Under the pieces are notes generated by a model that made no database searches, was not told where the DNA came from, and saw nothing but the letters and a program-made list of their open reading frames with translations. Below are positions 44,504 through 53,431 of a stretch of 64,000 nt of DNA, in pieces; positions within the stretch are counted from its first letter, which is position 1; each line of letters begins with the position of its first letter. The translations under genes were made by a program, and so were the position numbers. The DNA is from Microbacterium oleivorans NBRC 103075 (GTDB taxonomy: Bacteria; Actinomycetota; Actinomycetes; Actinomycetales; Microbacteriaceae), in assembly GCF_001552475.1 (NCBI RefSeq), contig NZ_BCRG01000001.1:124001-188000 (forward strand). The letters are read 5' to 3'.

Positions 44504-45036
44504 GTCGCCGACTGGCCGAAGGGATGCCGCCGACGCCGCCGCGCGCCGCCGGCCCGGCTCAGCGCGCTGTCATCGCTCTCGGCGCGAACCTCGGGGAGCG
44601 GGCCGACACGATCGCCGAGGCGATCGCCGACCTCGGCCGCCTGCCGATGACCTCGCTCGTCGCCGCAGCCGAACCGATCGAATCGGTCGCAATCACCCTC
44701 GGGGGGCCGGATGCCGACGCCCCCCGCTACCTGAACACCGTCGCGCTCGTCGACACCCGACTGGCCCCGAGCCTTCTCCTCGGCTACCTCCACGCGATCG
44801 AGGGCCGTCACGGCCGAGAGCGTCGCGAACGGTGGGGGAGCCGCACCCTCGATCTCGATCTCATCGCCTACGGCGACGTGCGCTCGAACGAGCCCGCCCT
44901 CGTGCTGCCGCATCCGCGCGCGGCCGAACGCGAGTTCGTCCTCGATCCGTGGCTGAGCATCGACCCGGATGCGGTGCTCCCGGGCGTCGGTACCGTCGCC
45001 GATCTTCGCGCCGCGCTGCCGGGAGGCACCGCGTGA
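44500..45036 (+). CDS. folK: HPPK, 6-hydroxymethyl-7,8-dihydropterin pyrophosphokinase
   Basis: 178 residues. IALGANLGERADTIAEAI opens the domain after about 22 extra N-terminal residues; APRYLNTVALVDT, GRHGRERRERWGSRTLDLDLIAYGD (with the D-L-D metal ligands) and LPHPRAAEREFVLDPW follow. It pyrophosphorylates the hydroxymethyl pterin with ATP to supply FolP. The stop overlaps the next GTG (GTGA). Confidence 0.95.
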   Translation: MSRRLAEGMPPTPPRAAGPAQRAVIALGANLGERADTIAEAIADLGRLPMTSLVAAAEPIESVAITLGGPDADAPRYLNTVALVDTRLAPSLLLGYLHAIEGRHGRERRERWGSRTLDLDLIAYGDVRSNEPALVLPHPRAAEREFVLDPWLSIDPDAVLPGVGTVADLRAALPGGTA

Positions 45037-45524
45037 CGCGCACGAATCCGCTGCTCCTGGTCACCGTCGCCGTCGTCGCGGGGGTGGTCGGGTTCTTCGT
45101 CGATCAGATGCTCACCGGCATGGGGCATCCGAGCTTCACCCCCTCGCCGTTGCTGCCGATCCTCCTCGTCGCCCTCGGCGCGGCCGTCGTCCTCGCCGCC
45201 ATCCCGGTCCGCCGCGCAACCGCCGGGACCGCGGCGCCCGTCGACCCCTTCCGCGCGCTCCGCATCGCGATGCTGGCCAAGGCGTCGAGCATCGTCGGCG
45301 CCCTCATCGCCGGATTCGGCGGAGGACTCCTCGCCTTCGTGCTCACACGACCCGTGTCGCCCTCGTTAGGCTCAACGGGTGCGGTGATCGCCGCGGTGGG
45401 GGGCGGGCTGCTCCTCGTCGCCTGTGCGCTCGTCGCCGAACACCTGTGCACCATCCGGAAGGACGATGATGACGACCAGCCCGGACCCGACGAACCCGGC
45501 TACGGGCTCTCCCACTCCGACTGA
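45033..45524 (+). CDS. DUF3180-type membrane protein
   Basis: 163 residues with four hydrophobic segments (about 8-25, 40-58, 83-105, 112-135) and an acidic tail (RKDDDDDQPGPDEPG). Actinobacterial genomes usually carry a DUF3180 gene directly after folK, and size and topology match; this is from recall. Function unknown. The GTG at 45033 overlaps folK; the 3' end overlaps the following PH-domain gene by 59 nt. Confidence 0.7.
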   Translation: MTRTNPLLLVTVAVVAGVVGFFVDQMLTGMGHPSFTPSPLLPILLVALGAAVVLAAIPVRRATAGTAAPVDPFRALRIAMLAKASSIVGALIAGFGGGLLAFVLTRPVSPSLGSTGAVIAAVGGGLLLVACALVAEHLCTIRKDDDDDQPGPDEPGYGLSHSD

Positions 45525-46041
45525 CGAGACTTTCACCCGAATCCTCGAACCCCGCGGCGACCACCGGCTGCCGCTCGGCGACGGGAGCTGGCGTCAGCTC
45601 TCCCGCAAATACGTGATCGGTCAGATCATCGGCTACGTGGTCGCGCTGCTGCTGATCGCGGCCGCGGTCCTGACGCTCTGGCTCATGTTCGAGGCGACGT
45701 GGCCGTTCATCCCCGGCGGCATCCTCTTCGCGATCTTCCTTCTGACGCTCATCGTCACGCCCCGGCAGGCGCGCTCGATCGGCTATCAACTGCGTGAGGA
45801 CGACCTCGTCTTCCGCCGGGGCATCCTGTGGCAGCGCATGGTCTCCGTCCCCTACGGACGGCTGCAACTCGTGGACATCACGCACGGACCGCTCGATCGG
45901 ATGCTGGGCATTGCCCAGCTGAAGCTCGTCACCGCCGCGGCATCCACCGGCGTCACGATCCCCGGTCTGCCGCAGCGCGACGCGGAGCAGTTGCGCGACA
46001 CGCTCATCGAGGTGGCCGAGACCCGGCGGACGGGTCTGTGA
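45466..46041 (+). CDS. bPH2-domain membrane protein (YdbS-like)
   Basis: 191 residues. After a hydrophilic N-terminus (GDHRLPLGDGSWRQLSRKY) there are two membrane spans (about 54-100), then a bacterial PH-like domain (IGYQLREDDLVFRRGILWQRMVSVPYGRLQLVDITHGPLDRMLGIAQLKLVTA), the typical bPH2 core. GGAAGGACG precedes tandem ATGs at 45466/45469. It is always found paired with a larger multi-bPH2 protein, the next gene. Bacillus YdbS/YdbT are linked to amyloliquecidin resistance; in actinobacteria the role is unknown. Confidence 0.8.
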   Translation: MMTTSPDPTNPATGSPTPTDETFTRILEPRGDHRLPLGDGSWRQLSRKYVIGQIIGYVVALLLIAAAVLTLWLMFEATWPFIPGGILFAIFLLTLIVTPRQARSIGYQLREDDLVFRRGILWQRMVSVPYGRLQLVDITHGPLDRMLGIAQLKLVTAAASTGVTIPGLPQRDAEQLRDTLIEVAETRRTGL

Positions 46042-47735
46042 GCGACCTCGACCCGCAGGTCCCGGCGCCGGAGGCTCCGGCGGGCTCGGCTCCGCCCCCT
46101 GCCGCCGTGCGCTCCGAGATGAGCGACGGCGAGTGGCACCGGATGCATCCACTGTCGCCGCTCTTGCGCGGCGGACTGACGCTCCTCGTGATCCTCGGCA
46201 TCCTCGTCGCGAACCTGCGTGACCGCCTCATCACGTTCTTCCTGCCCGAGAACTTCCGCTACGACGAGGAGGACCCGGTCGACTTCGTCCTGCAGAACGG
46301 CATCGCGCTGCAGGCGATCGTCGTCGTGGCGGTGGGCCTCGTCATCCTCATCGCCCTGTTCTGGACTGCATGGCGGTTCCACACCTTCCGGATCACGGGC
46401 GACGAGGTGGAGGTGCGAAGCGGCGTGCTGTTCCGCACGCACCGTCGCGCCCCGCTCGACCGGGTGCAGGGCGTCAACCTCACTCGCCCGGCCCTCGCCC
46501 GCCTCGTCGGGCTCGCCAAGCTCGAGGTCGTCGGCGCCGGTCTCGATGCGAACGTGAAGCTCGAGTACCTGTCGACGCGCAATGCCGAGACGGTGCGCGG
46601 CGACATCCTCCGCCTCGCGTCCGGGCACCGGAAGAAGGATGCCGCGGTCCGCGTGGCGCCCGGCGGTGCTCCGCTGCCGACTCGAATCGGTGCGGGCATC
46701 GGCGAGATCATCGCCGGTGTCGACGAGGACGAGGCGGAGCCCGAATCGATCGTGCGCGTGCCCATGTCGCGCCTCATTCTCGCGGGGCTGCTGTCGGGCT
46801 CGACGATCTGGTTCATCCTCGTCGTGGTCGCGGCGATCGTCGGCCTGGTCCTGCAACCGATCTGGATCATCCCCGCGCTCGGCGCGTCGATCCCGGCGGC
46901 GATCGGTTTCGGCGCGTACGCGATCCGGCAGTTCATCCGCACGGTCCGCTACTCGATCGCACCGTCGTCGGCGGGAGTGCGCGTCACCTTCGGCCTGTTG
47001 ACCACCGTCACCGAGACCCTGCCCCCGGGCCGGGTGCACGCCGTCGACATCCGGCAGCCGATCCTCTGGCGCTGCGGCGGTTGGTACCGCATCCGGGTCA
47101 ACAAGCTCTCGGGCCGCTCAGCGAGCGATACGTCGGCGGCGCAGATGGGCGATGTCCTCCCCATCGGGACGCAGGCCGACGTCGAGCGGGTACTGCGCCT
47201 TCTGCTGCCGTCGATCCCCATCGACGCCGCTCTGCTCGGCGCGGGCCTCAAGGGACCGCGCGACGGCGACGGCTACACGACGTCCTCGCCCCGCGCACGC
47301 GTCATCGATCCGCTCACGTGGCGGCGGAACGGCATCCTCGTGACGCCGCAGGCGGTACTCATGCGCACCGGGCGCCTCTGGCCGAAGCTCACAATCCTGC
47401 CCCTCGCGCGGCTGCAGTCGGTGCGGCTGTCGCAAGGTCCGCTCGATCGTCGACTGGGGCTGGCGACGATCACCGGTCACACGGTCATGGGGCCCGTCTC
47501 GGGCACGGTCGAATCCCTCGACCACGTGCAGGCCTATGAGCAGTGGAACGCGATCACCGCCGCAGCAGTGGCTGCCGCGTCTGACGAGACCGCCGGCGCC
47601 GCCGACGAAGAGATGTCGGATGCCGCGGTCGCGCCGTCGTCGGATATCGCACCGGTCGCGCCGTCGCTGACGCCTCCGTCGCTGACGCCCCCGCCGCCCG
47701 TGTCCCCGCAGATGCTCCCGCCGGAGCAGCCATGA
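46038..47735 (+). CDS. Multi-bPH2-domain membrane protein (YdbT-like)
   Basis: 565 residues. There are paired membrane segments (about 40-60, 90-115, 255-310) and two or three bPH2 repeats: GDEVEVRSGVLFRTHRRAPLDRVQGVNLTRPALARLVGLAKLEVV; YSIAPSSAGVRVTFGLLTTVTETLPPGRVHAVDI; and a C-terminal WRRNGILVTPQAVLMRTGRLWPKLTILPLARLQSVRLSQGPLDRRLG. The tail is Pro/Ala-rich. The GTG at 46038 overlaps its partner by 4 nt. The pair likely forms one membrane complex; function unknown. Confidence 0.8.
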   Translation: MSDLDPQVPAPEAPAGSAPPPAAVRSEMSDGEWHRMHPLSPLLRGGLTLLVILGILVANLRDRLITFFLPENFRYDEEDPVDFVLQNGIALQAIVVVAVGLVILIALFWTAWRFHTFRITGDEVEVRSGVLFRTHRRAPLDRVQGVNLTRPALARLVGLAKLEVVGAGLDANVKLEYLSTRNAETVRGDILRLASGHRKKDAAVRVAPGGAPLPTRIGAGIGEIIAGVDEDEAEPESIVRVPMSRLILAGLLSGSTIWFILVVVAAIVGLVLQPIWIIPALGASIPAAIGFGAYAIRQFIRTVRYSIAPSSAGVRVTFGLLTTVTETLPPGRVHAVDIRQPILWRCGGWYRIRVNKLSGRSASDTSAAQMGDVLPIGTQADVERVLRLLLPSIPIDAALLGAGLKGPRDGDGYTTSSPRARVIDPLTWRRNGILVTPQAVLMRTGRLWPKLTILPLARLQSVRLSQGPLDRRLGLATITGHTVMGPVSGTVESLDHVQAYEQWNAITAAAVAAASDETAGAADEEMSDAAVAPSSDIAPVAPSLTPPSLTPPPPVSPQMLPPEQP

Positions 47736-48439
47736 CGCGCGAGGGACGACTCGGGGTCGGGGTCATCGGCGCCGGTCGGGTGGGCCCTGTCGTGGCGGCT
47801 GCGCTGGCCGGTGCCGGGCATGCCCTCACCGGAATCACCCCTGGGTCGGACGACGACCGAGTCGATGCGATCCTCCCCGACCTCCCGCGTGTGAGCGCCG
47901 AGGAGGTCATCCGTCGGAGTGAGCTCGTCGTCATCGCGGTGCCGCACGACGAGCTTCCCGGGCTCGTGGCGGGTCTCGCCGAGCTCGGCGCCTGGCAGGT
48001 CGGGCAGATCGTGATGCATACGGATGCCGCGCACGGCATACAGGTGCTCGCCCCCGCGGCCTCGCGGGGTGCGATTCCGATCGCGATCCATCCGGCCATC
48101 GCCTTCACGGGGACGTCGACCGATCTGCGCGCGCTGAAAGACGCGTATGCCGCGGTCACCGCACCCGCTGCTGTGTTGCCGATCGCGCAGGCGCTCGCCG
48201 TCGAGATGGGCTGCGAGCCGATCGTCGTCGCCGACGCCGACCGCGCCGCCTACGGGGAGGCGATCTCGACGGCGACGGCGTTCTCGGCGTCGATCGTGCA
48301 GCAGTCGGCCGACCTCCTCCGGAGCGCCGGCATCGACGACCCCTCGCGGTACCTGTCGGCGCTCGTCCACACGACGATCGACCGAGCTCTCAGCGCCTCG
48401 GCCCCCTCGCTCGGTGACGGGCCGCCGGTCCTGTCGTGA
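47732..48439 (+). CDS. Rossmann-like / DUF2520-type oxidoreductase-like protein
   Basis: 235 residues. An N-terminal NAD-binding Rossmann region (VGVIGAGRVGPVVAAALAGAGHALTGI) is followed by VVIAVPHDELPGLVAGLA and an all-helical C-terminal DUF2520-like half with AIHPAIAFTGTSTDL. Such genes normally precede panC in actinobacteria; here panC does not follow. The real reaction is unknown. ATGA overlap upstream and GTGA downstream. Confidence 0.75.
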   Translation: MTREGRLGVGVIGAGRVGPVVAAALAGAGHALTGITPGSDDDRVDAILPDLPRVSAEEVIRRSELVVIAVPHDELPGLVAGLAELGAWQVGQIVMHTDAAHGIQVLAPAASRGAIPIAIHPAIAFTGTSTDLRALKDAYAAVTAPAAVLPIAQALAVEMGCEPIVVADADRAAYGEAISTATAFSASIVQQSADLLRSAGIDDPSRYLSALVHTTIDRALSASAPSLGDGPPVLS

Positions 48440-49179
48440 GTGACGTCGAGCTGGCGCGGATACCTGCGGGCAGCGTCGAGCTGCACGATGCGCGGCGTCG
48501 CACGCGCTGGACCGTGGCGCTCGAGCCGTTCGAGATCGGCGTCTACCCCGTTACCGAGGAGCAGCTGTCGGAGGTTCTGGGGGTCGCGGCATCCCACCCC
48601 CGCCGCCCCGCGGTCCATGTGAGCTGGCAGCGCGCCGTGCGTTTCTGCAATGCGCTGTCGGAGTGGGAGGGCCTCGATCCGGCGTACGCGGTGGACGGCG
48701 AAGAGGTGCGCTGGCACGTCGACAGCGAGGGGTTCCGCCTGCCGACCGAGGCCGAATGGGAGTACGCCTGCCGAGCGGGATCAACAGGCCCGCACTACGG
48801 CCCGCTCGCCGAGGTGGCCTGGACCGCCGGCGACGGCGTGAGCTCGCCGCAGCCGGTCGGGGGCAAACTTCCCAACCTTCACGGGCTCTTCGACACCCTC
48901 GGGAACGCGTGGGAGTGGTGCTGGGACTTCCTCGACACCGAGCGATACGACGACTACCGCGTCTTCCGGGGCGGCGGGTTCGCCGACGACGCCTGGAGCG
49001 TCCGCGCCGGCACGCGCCGCGGCGGCGGGCCGCGAATGACGCACGACGACGTCGGGTTCCGCGTCGCGCGGGGTGGCTTCGACGCGGTGGATGCCGCGCA
49101 GGGCTGGTCGGCCGCGTTCGACGCCGAGCGGGCCGCGGGTGGCGACCCGCGCCCACCGGGGTGGACGCCGCGGCGCTGA
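48436..49179 (+). CDS. SUMF1 / formylglycine-generating-enzyme-type fold protein
   Basis: 247 residues. The SUMF1 domain is clear: IPAGSVELHDARRRTRWTVALEPFEIGVYPVTEEQL, VHVSWQRAVRFCNALSEWEGL, FRLPTEAEWEYACRAGS, DTLGNAWEWCWD and FRGGGFADDAW ... RRGGGPRMTHDDVGFRVAR. The C-terminal copper-binding Cys pair of true formylglycine-generating enzymes is not seen, and there is no DinB domain as in EgtB, so neither role is supported. GTG 48436 overlaps the previous gene by 4 nt. Confidence 0.78.
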   Translation: MSDVELARIPAGSVELHDARRRTRWTVALEPFEIGVYPVTEEQLSEVLGVAASHPRRPAVHVSWQRAVRFCNALSEWEGLDPAYAVDGEEVRWHVDSEGFRLPTEAEWEYACRAGSTGPHYGPLAEVAWTAGDGVSSPQPVGGKLPNLHGLFDTLGNAWEWCWDFLDTERYDDYRVFRGGGFADDAWSVRAGTRRGGGPRMTHDDVGFRVARGGFDAVDAAQGWSAAFDAERAAGGDPRPPGWTPRR

Positions 49180-49183
49180 GCCC

Positions 49184-49250
49184 TTCGCGGACGGACCCGT
49201 CCGCCGCTGTGCCGTTCGCGGATGAGCCCGTCCGTTTCTGTTCGCGGATG
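49184..49250. repeat. Short degenerate repeats of TTCGCGGA
   Basis: TTCGCGGA begins at 49184, 49215 and 49241, and the first two are followed by (C/T)G(G/A)(A/G)CCCGTCCG. GTGCCGTTCGCGGATGA at 49209-49225 resembles the arm of the palindromic elements at 38958 and 61791 with a small gap. It looks like a decayed copy next to the palindrome at 49246. Confidence 0.45.
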
Positions 49251-49321
49251 CAATGGATCCTGCGCGGCGCGCCGGTGACGGATGCCGGGCCGCGGGGTGT
49301 CGGCGACAATCCATTGCATCC
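49246..49321. repeat. Intergenic palindrome with 13-bp perfect arms (76 bp)
   Basis: GGATGCAATGGAT (49246-49258) and ATCCATTGCATCC (49309-49321) are perfect inverted copies separated by 50 nt of GC-rich sequence. The size matches the elements at 38958 and 61791 but the arm sequence differs. It lies in the 230-nt gap between the SUMF1-type gene and lysS, where no gene was found. Confidence 0.6.
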
Positions 49322-49409
49322 GTGACCACCGCCATCCACTCGCCGTGGCGGAACCGCGCGGGAGCCCGTCGATAGACTGAAGGGTCGAATCCCCGAGGAG
49401 CCCCCGAAC

Positions 49410-50939
49410 ATGACCGACGCGCCCACGCCCGCCGAGACGACCGATGAGAACGGCCTCGCCGATGTGTTCGAGCAGAAGGCGGTCCGCCTCGCCAAGCGGG
49501 AACGGCTGCTGAGCGAACGGACGGATGCCGCCGGTGGCGCGTACCCCGTCTCGGTTCCCGTCAGCGACACGATCGCGGCGCTGCGCGAGCGCTTCGCCTC
49601 GCTCGAGGCGGGCGACGAGACCGGCGAGACCGCTTCGGTCGCCGGCCGGATCGTGTTCAGCCGCAACACCGGCAAGCTCTGCTTCGCCGCCCTGCAGGCC
49701 GGCGACGGCAGCCGCATCCAGGCCATGGTCTCCCTCGCCGAGGTGGGCGAGGAGTCACTGCAGGCGTGGAAGGAGCTCGTCGACCTCGGCGACCACGTGT
49801 CGGTGACCGGTCAGGTCATCTCGAGCCGCCGCGGCGAGCTGTCGATCATGGTCTCCGCGTGGACGATCGCCGCGAAGGCGCTGCTCCCGCTCCCGAACCT
49901 GCACACCGAGCTCAGCGAAGAGAGCCGCGTGCGGTCGCGGTTCCTCGACCTGATCGTCCGCGACACGGCTCGCGAGACCGTCGTCGCCCGCGCCAAGGTC
50001 AACGCGTCGCTTCGTCGCACGTTCGATGCGCACGGCTTCCTCGAGGTCGAGACCCCCATGCTGCAGGTGCAGCACGGCGGCGCGGCAGCTCGCCCGTTCG
50101 TCACCCACTCGAACGCGTTCGACACGGAGCTGTACCTCCGCATCGCCCCCGAGCTCTTCCTCAAGCGCGCCGTCGTCGGTGGCATCGACCGGGTGTACGA
50201 GATCAACCGCAACTTCCGCAACGAAGGCGCCGATTCCACGCACAGCCCCGAGTTCGCGATGCTCGAGGCGTACCAGTCCTACAGCGACTACAACGGCATC
50301 GCCGACCTGACGCAGGAGCTCATTCAGAACGCCGCGATCGCGGTCGCAGGCTCCACCACCGTGACGTGGGCCGACGGCACCGAGTACGACCTCGGTGGGC
50401 AGTGGGACCGCATCTCGATGTACGAATCGCTGTCGGATGCCGCCGGTCGGCGCGTCACGCCGGAGACGTCGTTCGAGGAGCTGCAGGCTCTCGCCGCCGA
50501 CGCGGGAGTCGAGGTGCCCGAGAAGATCGCCACCCACGGCAAGCTCGTCGAGGAGCTCTGGGAGCACTTCGTGAAGGGCGGCCTCGAGCGCCCGACGTTC
50601 GTCATGGACTTTCCGCTCGACACCTCACCCCTCGTGCGCGAGCACCGCACCATCCCGGGCGTGGTCGAGAAGTGGGACCTCTACGTCCGCGGCTTCGAGC
50701 TCGCCACCGGCTACTCCGAGCTCGTCGACCCCGTCATCCAGCGCGAGCGGTTCGTCGAGCAGGCGAAGCTCGCCGCGCGCGGCGACGACGAGGCGATGCG
50801 CGTCGACGAGGAGTTCCTGCGGGCGCTCGAGCACGGCATGCCGCCCACCGGTGGCATGGGCATGGGGATCGACCGCCTGCTGATGGCGATCACGGGCCTC
50901 GGCATCCGCGAGACGATCCTCTTCCCGCTCGTCAAGTAG
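49410..50939 (+). CDS. lysS: Lysyl-tRNA synthetase, class II
   Basis: 509 residues. The N-terminal OB-fold anticodon-binding domain (about 60-170) precedes the class II core: GFLEVETPMLQ (motif 1), NRNFRNEGADSTHSPEFAMLEAYQ (motif 2) and GMGMGIDRLLMAITG (motif 3). A 30-residue acidic N-terminal extension is normal in actinobacteria. It charges tRNA-Lys. GAGGAGCCCC lies 9 nt before ATG 49410. Its own promoter is probably within the gap containing the palindrome. Confidence 0.97.
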   Translation: MTDAPTPAETTDENGLADVFEQKAVRLAKRERLLSERTDAAGGAYPVSVPVSDTIAALRERFASLEAGDETGETASVAGRIVFSRNTGKLCFAALQAGDGSRIQAMVSLAEVGEESLQAWKELVDLGDHVSVTGQVISSRRGELSIMVSAWTIAAKALLPLPNLHTELSEESRVRSRFLDLIVRDTARETVVARAKVNASLRRTFDAHGFLEVETPMLQVQHGGAAARPFVTHSNAFDTELYLRIAPELFLKRAVVGGIDRVYEINRNFRNEGADSTHSPEFAMLEAYQSYSDYNGIADLTQELIQNAAIAVAGSTTVTWADGTEYDLGGQWDRISMYESLSDAAGRRVTPETSFEELQALAADAGVEVPEKIATHGKLVEELWEHFVKGGLERPTFVMDFPLDTSPLVREHRTIPGVVEKWDLYVRGFELATGYSELVDPVIQRERFVEQAKLAARGDDEAMRVDEEFLRALEHGMPPTGGMGMGIDRLLMAITGLGIRETILFPLVK

Positions 50940-50965
50940 GGCGCCTGACCCGCTATTGTGCGGGT

Positions 50966-52657
50966 ATGACGCTCTGGGGGGAGTCGGCGGGGGATCCGCG
51001 CCGTAAACGACGCGGTCGAGGACACCGGATGATCGCTGCGGTCGCGATGGCGATCGCGCTCACGCTGTCGGGCGGACAGGTGGGTGTCGCCGCTGAACGC
51101 TCGAGTGCGTCCGCTGCGGCGGAGCCGCGCGTCGGCATCCCCCTCGTCCTGGGCACGGCGGCGGTCGGTGGGCAGGTGACGGTCGAGCACGGCATGGCGC
51201 CGCTCGCACCCCATGAGAACGGCGGGGGTGTGCAGTATCCGCGTCCGATCGCCCGGTACAGCTACCAGTGGCTGGCCGACGGCAAGCCCATCGCGGGCGC
51301 CACCGAGGGCTCCCTCGACATCAGGTCGGCTCTGACCGGTAAGCAGCTCTCCTTCCGGGTGACCGCACGGATGCCGGAGGGTGGTCCCGTGGTGACGGCA
51401 ACCTCTCTCGAGACTCCGCGCGTGATCAAAGCCGGCGTCGTCGAGGGCGTGCGCCTTCCGATCAATCCGGAGTCCGGGAACTCACGGTTCGCCGTTGCAG
51501 CGAAAGGGTGGCCGGCGGGAACGAAGCTCACGCATCAGTGGGTCATCGACGAGCTGCCCGTCAAAGGCGCCACCGGCCGTCAGTTCGAGCTGCTGCCGCG
51601 GCCGCACACGACGATGAACCTCGGCGCCGTCGTGACGGCGACCCGTCCGGGGTACGAGACCCTCCTCCTGCACCTCACCTCGGGCGGCCGAGCCGGGCTA
51701 TTCGGGTCGACACTCCAGAACGCCGGGGCGCCGCAGATCGTGAGTGCCGCCGGCGCGGGGACCCCGACCGGGCAGGCCGCGGGGATTCTCGAAGGGTTCG
51801 TCGCCCGCAACGGCGGACAGCTCGTAGGGGCGAAGGTGACGGTATTCCGCACCGGACGTGGATCGGCGTACGCGACCCCGGTGGAAGTCACCAGCAGGGT
51901 GACCGATGCCGATGGCCACGTGCGCATCGCCGGCCTCACGCCCGGCAATTACTGTCTGAAGGTCGCCCCCGCACGCGGCTACGCGCAAGAGCCCCCGGAT
52001 TGCAATTCCCCTTGGACTGACGCGACCGCGCGCGTGTACGCCGGTTCGGAGTCATCGTTCATGCTCCGGACCGAGAAGATCGGCGCGATCCGCGGCACGG
52101 TGACGGATTCCCGGGGGAAGAAGGTGCGCGGCGCGCGTGTGACGGCCTACTACGCCGAGCGAACGGTGCAGGGATTCGATCGCCTCCGTGCAGTCGCGAC
52201 AGTCACGGCGGACAGCGGCGGGGCGTACCGCATCCCGAATCTGCCCGTCAGTAGCTACGTGCTGAAGATCAGCGGAACCTCGTCGACAGCTCACAAGGCG
52301 GACTGGTGGCGTTCGAAGGGCTCGGGCTTCGAGTTCGACTCGACCTGGGTGGAACCCGGGAAGACCATGACGCGCAATGCCGTCCTCGCCGCCTACGTGC
52401 CCGTCGGCACCCCGACCGTCTCGGGGCGCGCCCGGGTCGGTTCGTCGCTCACGGTGGCCCACCCGAAGACGAAGGGTGTCGTCTACAGCTACCGCTGGAA
52501 AGCCGACGGAAAATCCATCAGCGGCGCGACCTCGTCGAAGCTCACCGTGCGGAAGGGGCAGGTAGGCGCGCGCATCAGCGTTCAGGTCGTCGCCACCGGA
52601 TCCGGCTGGGCGAAGACCACGCGCGAGTCCGCGAAGACGGCGCGGGTCTCTCGCTGA
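50966..52657 (+). CDS. Secreted multidomain protein with Ig-like and carboxypeptidase-regulatory-like repeats
   Basis: 563 residues. The N-terminus is basic (RRKRRGRGHR) before a hydrophobic stretch ending near GVAAERS, a long-n-region signal peptide. Outside are an Ig-like repeat (YSYQWLADGKPIAGATEGSLDI), two carboxypeptidase-regulatory-like domains (GILEGFVARNGGQLVGAKVTVFRTG; GAIRGTVTDSRGKKVRGARVTAYY) and a C-terminal repeat of the first type (YSYRWKADGKSISGATSSKLTV). No anchor or enzyme motif. TATTGT 6 nt before ATG suggests a leaderless transcript; ATG 51029 has a ribosome binding site but leaves no charged n-region. Confidence 0.75.
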   Translation: MTLWGESAGDPRRKRRGRGHRMIAAVAMAIALTLSGGQVGVAAERSSASAAAEPRVGIPLVLGTAAVGGQVTVEHGMAPLAPHENGGGVQYPRPIARYSYQWLADGKPIAGATEGSLDIRSALTGKQLSFRVTARMPEGGPVVTATSLETPRVIKAGVVEGVRLPINPESGNSRFAVAAKGWPAGTKLTHQWVIDELPVKGATGRQFELLPRPHTTMNLGAVVTATRPGYETLLLHLTSGGRAGLFGSTLQNAGAPQIVSAAGAGTPTGQAAGILEGFVARNGGQLVGAKVTVFRTGRGSAYATPVEVTSRVTDADGHVRIAGLTPGNYCLKVAPARGYAQEPPDCNSPWTDATARVYAGSESSFMLRTEKIGAIRGTVTDSRGKKVRGARVTAYYAERTVQGFDRLRAVATVTADSGGAYRIPNLPVSSYVLKISGTSSTAHKADWWRSKGSGFEFDSTWVEPGKTMTRNAVLAAYVPVGTPTVSGRARVGSSLTVAHPKTKGVVYSYRWKADGKSISGATSSKLTVRKGQVGARISVQVVATGSGWAKTTRESAKTARVSR

Positions 52658-52666
52658 CCCGGATCC

Positions 52667-53431
52667 TCACTGCACGTCCGCCCGCTGATTGCGGACGAAG
52701 CCGACGGCGAGCGGCACGACCAGCCACAGCACCCCGGCCGTGAGAGCCGGCCCGATAGCCCCACCGCTACTGCCGGCATCCGCGATCGCGCTCAGGCGGA
52801 ACCAGTTCCCGACACCGTGCGGAACGAGCGTCAGCAGGGGATCGATCACGAACCCCTGCACGAGGGAGAACACGATCGCGATCGCGACGCGCTGCGTGGC
52901 TGCGCCGTAGGCGATGCCCGAGACGGTGCCGACGGCGGCGCTCCACAGCAGGACCGCGATGGTCTCGGCATCCGCATTCCAGGTGATCGCAGCGCCGGAG
53001 ACGAGAGCGAGGACGGCGGTGAAGACGACCGCGAGAAGGGCTGCGGCGAGCACGAGGGTGGCGCAGACGATGACAGCCGCCAGCACCTTCGCGAAGAACA
53101 CGATGTGCCGCCGCGGCTCGAGTACGTAGGTGGTCAGCACGTCCCGTGACTGCCAGTCGGCGGCCATGATGAAGATCGCCAGGATCGGGATGAAGATGGT
53201 GACGGCCGATCCCATACCGAGGAGGGCGGCGCCGACACTGACCGTGGTCGCGTCGAGCAGGACCGCGATGAGCGCGAACCCGGCGCCGACGATCACCCAG
53301 AGCGAAGCCGTGAGCCCGAGCGCCCACCGGGTGCCGCGCGTCGTCCGGACGTTCCGGAGTTCGGCGCGGAGGCTCCGGGCGAAGCGCCCCGATGCCGTCG
53401 GTTCGGCGTCAACGGAGGTCAAGGACGTCAC
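52667..53431 (-). CDS. ABC-2 type transporter permease
   Basis: About 254 residues with six hydrophobic segments (LTASLWVIVGAGFALIAVLL, GSAVTIFIPILAIFIMA, FFAKVLAAVIVCATLVLAAALLAVVFTAVLAL, IAVLLWSAAVGTVSGIAYG, FSLVQGFVIDPLL, ALTAGVLWLVVPLAVGFV), the standard ABC-2 membrane subunit. It follows the ATPase gene with a 23-nt overlap (GTG 53431); a TTG at 53422 with GGAAGG spacing is an alternative start. With the upstream ATPase it forms an exporter, probably of a peptide or lipid, controlled by the neighbouring two-component system. Confidence 0.75.
   Translation of the reverse strand: MTSLTSVDAEPTASGRFARSLRAELRNVRTTRGTRWALGLTASLWVIVGAGFALIAVLLDATTVSVGAALLGMGSAVTIFIPILAIFIMAADWQSRDVLTTYVLEPRRHIVFFAKVLAAVIVCATLVLAAALLAVVFTAVLALVSGAAITWNADAETIAVLLWSAAVGTVSGIAYGAATQRVAIAIVFSLVQGFVIDPLLTLVPHGVGNWFRLSAIADAGSSGGAIGPALTAGVLWLVVPLAVGFVRNQRADVQ

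Noticed and set aside
49766..50965. N-terminal extension of the secreted protein upstream of 50966
   Set aside because: It is antisense-like shadow coding of lysS in another frame; the signal peptide starts only at 50966.
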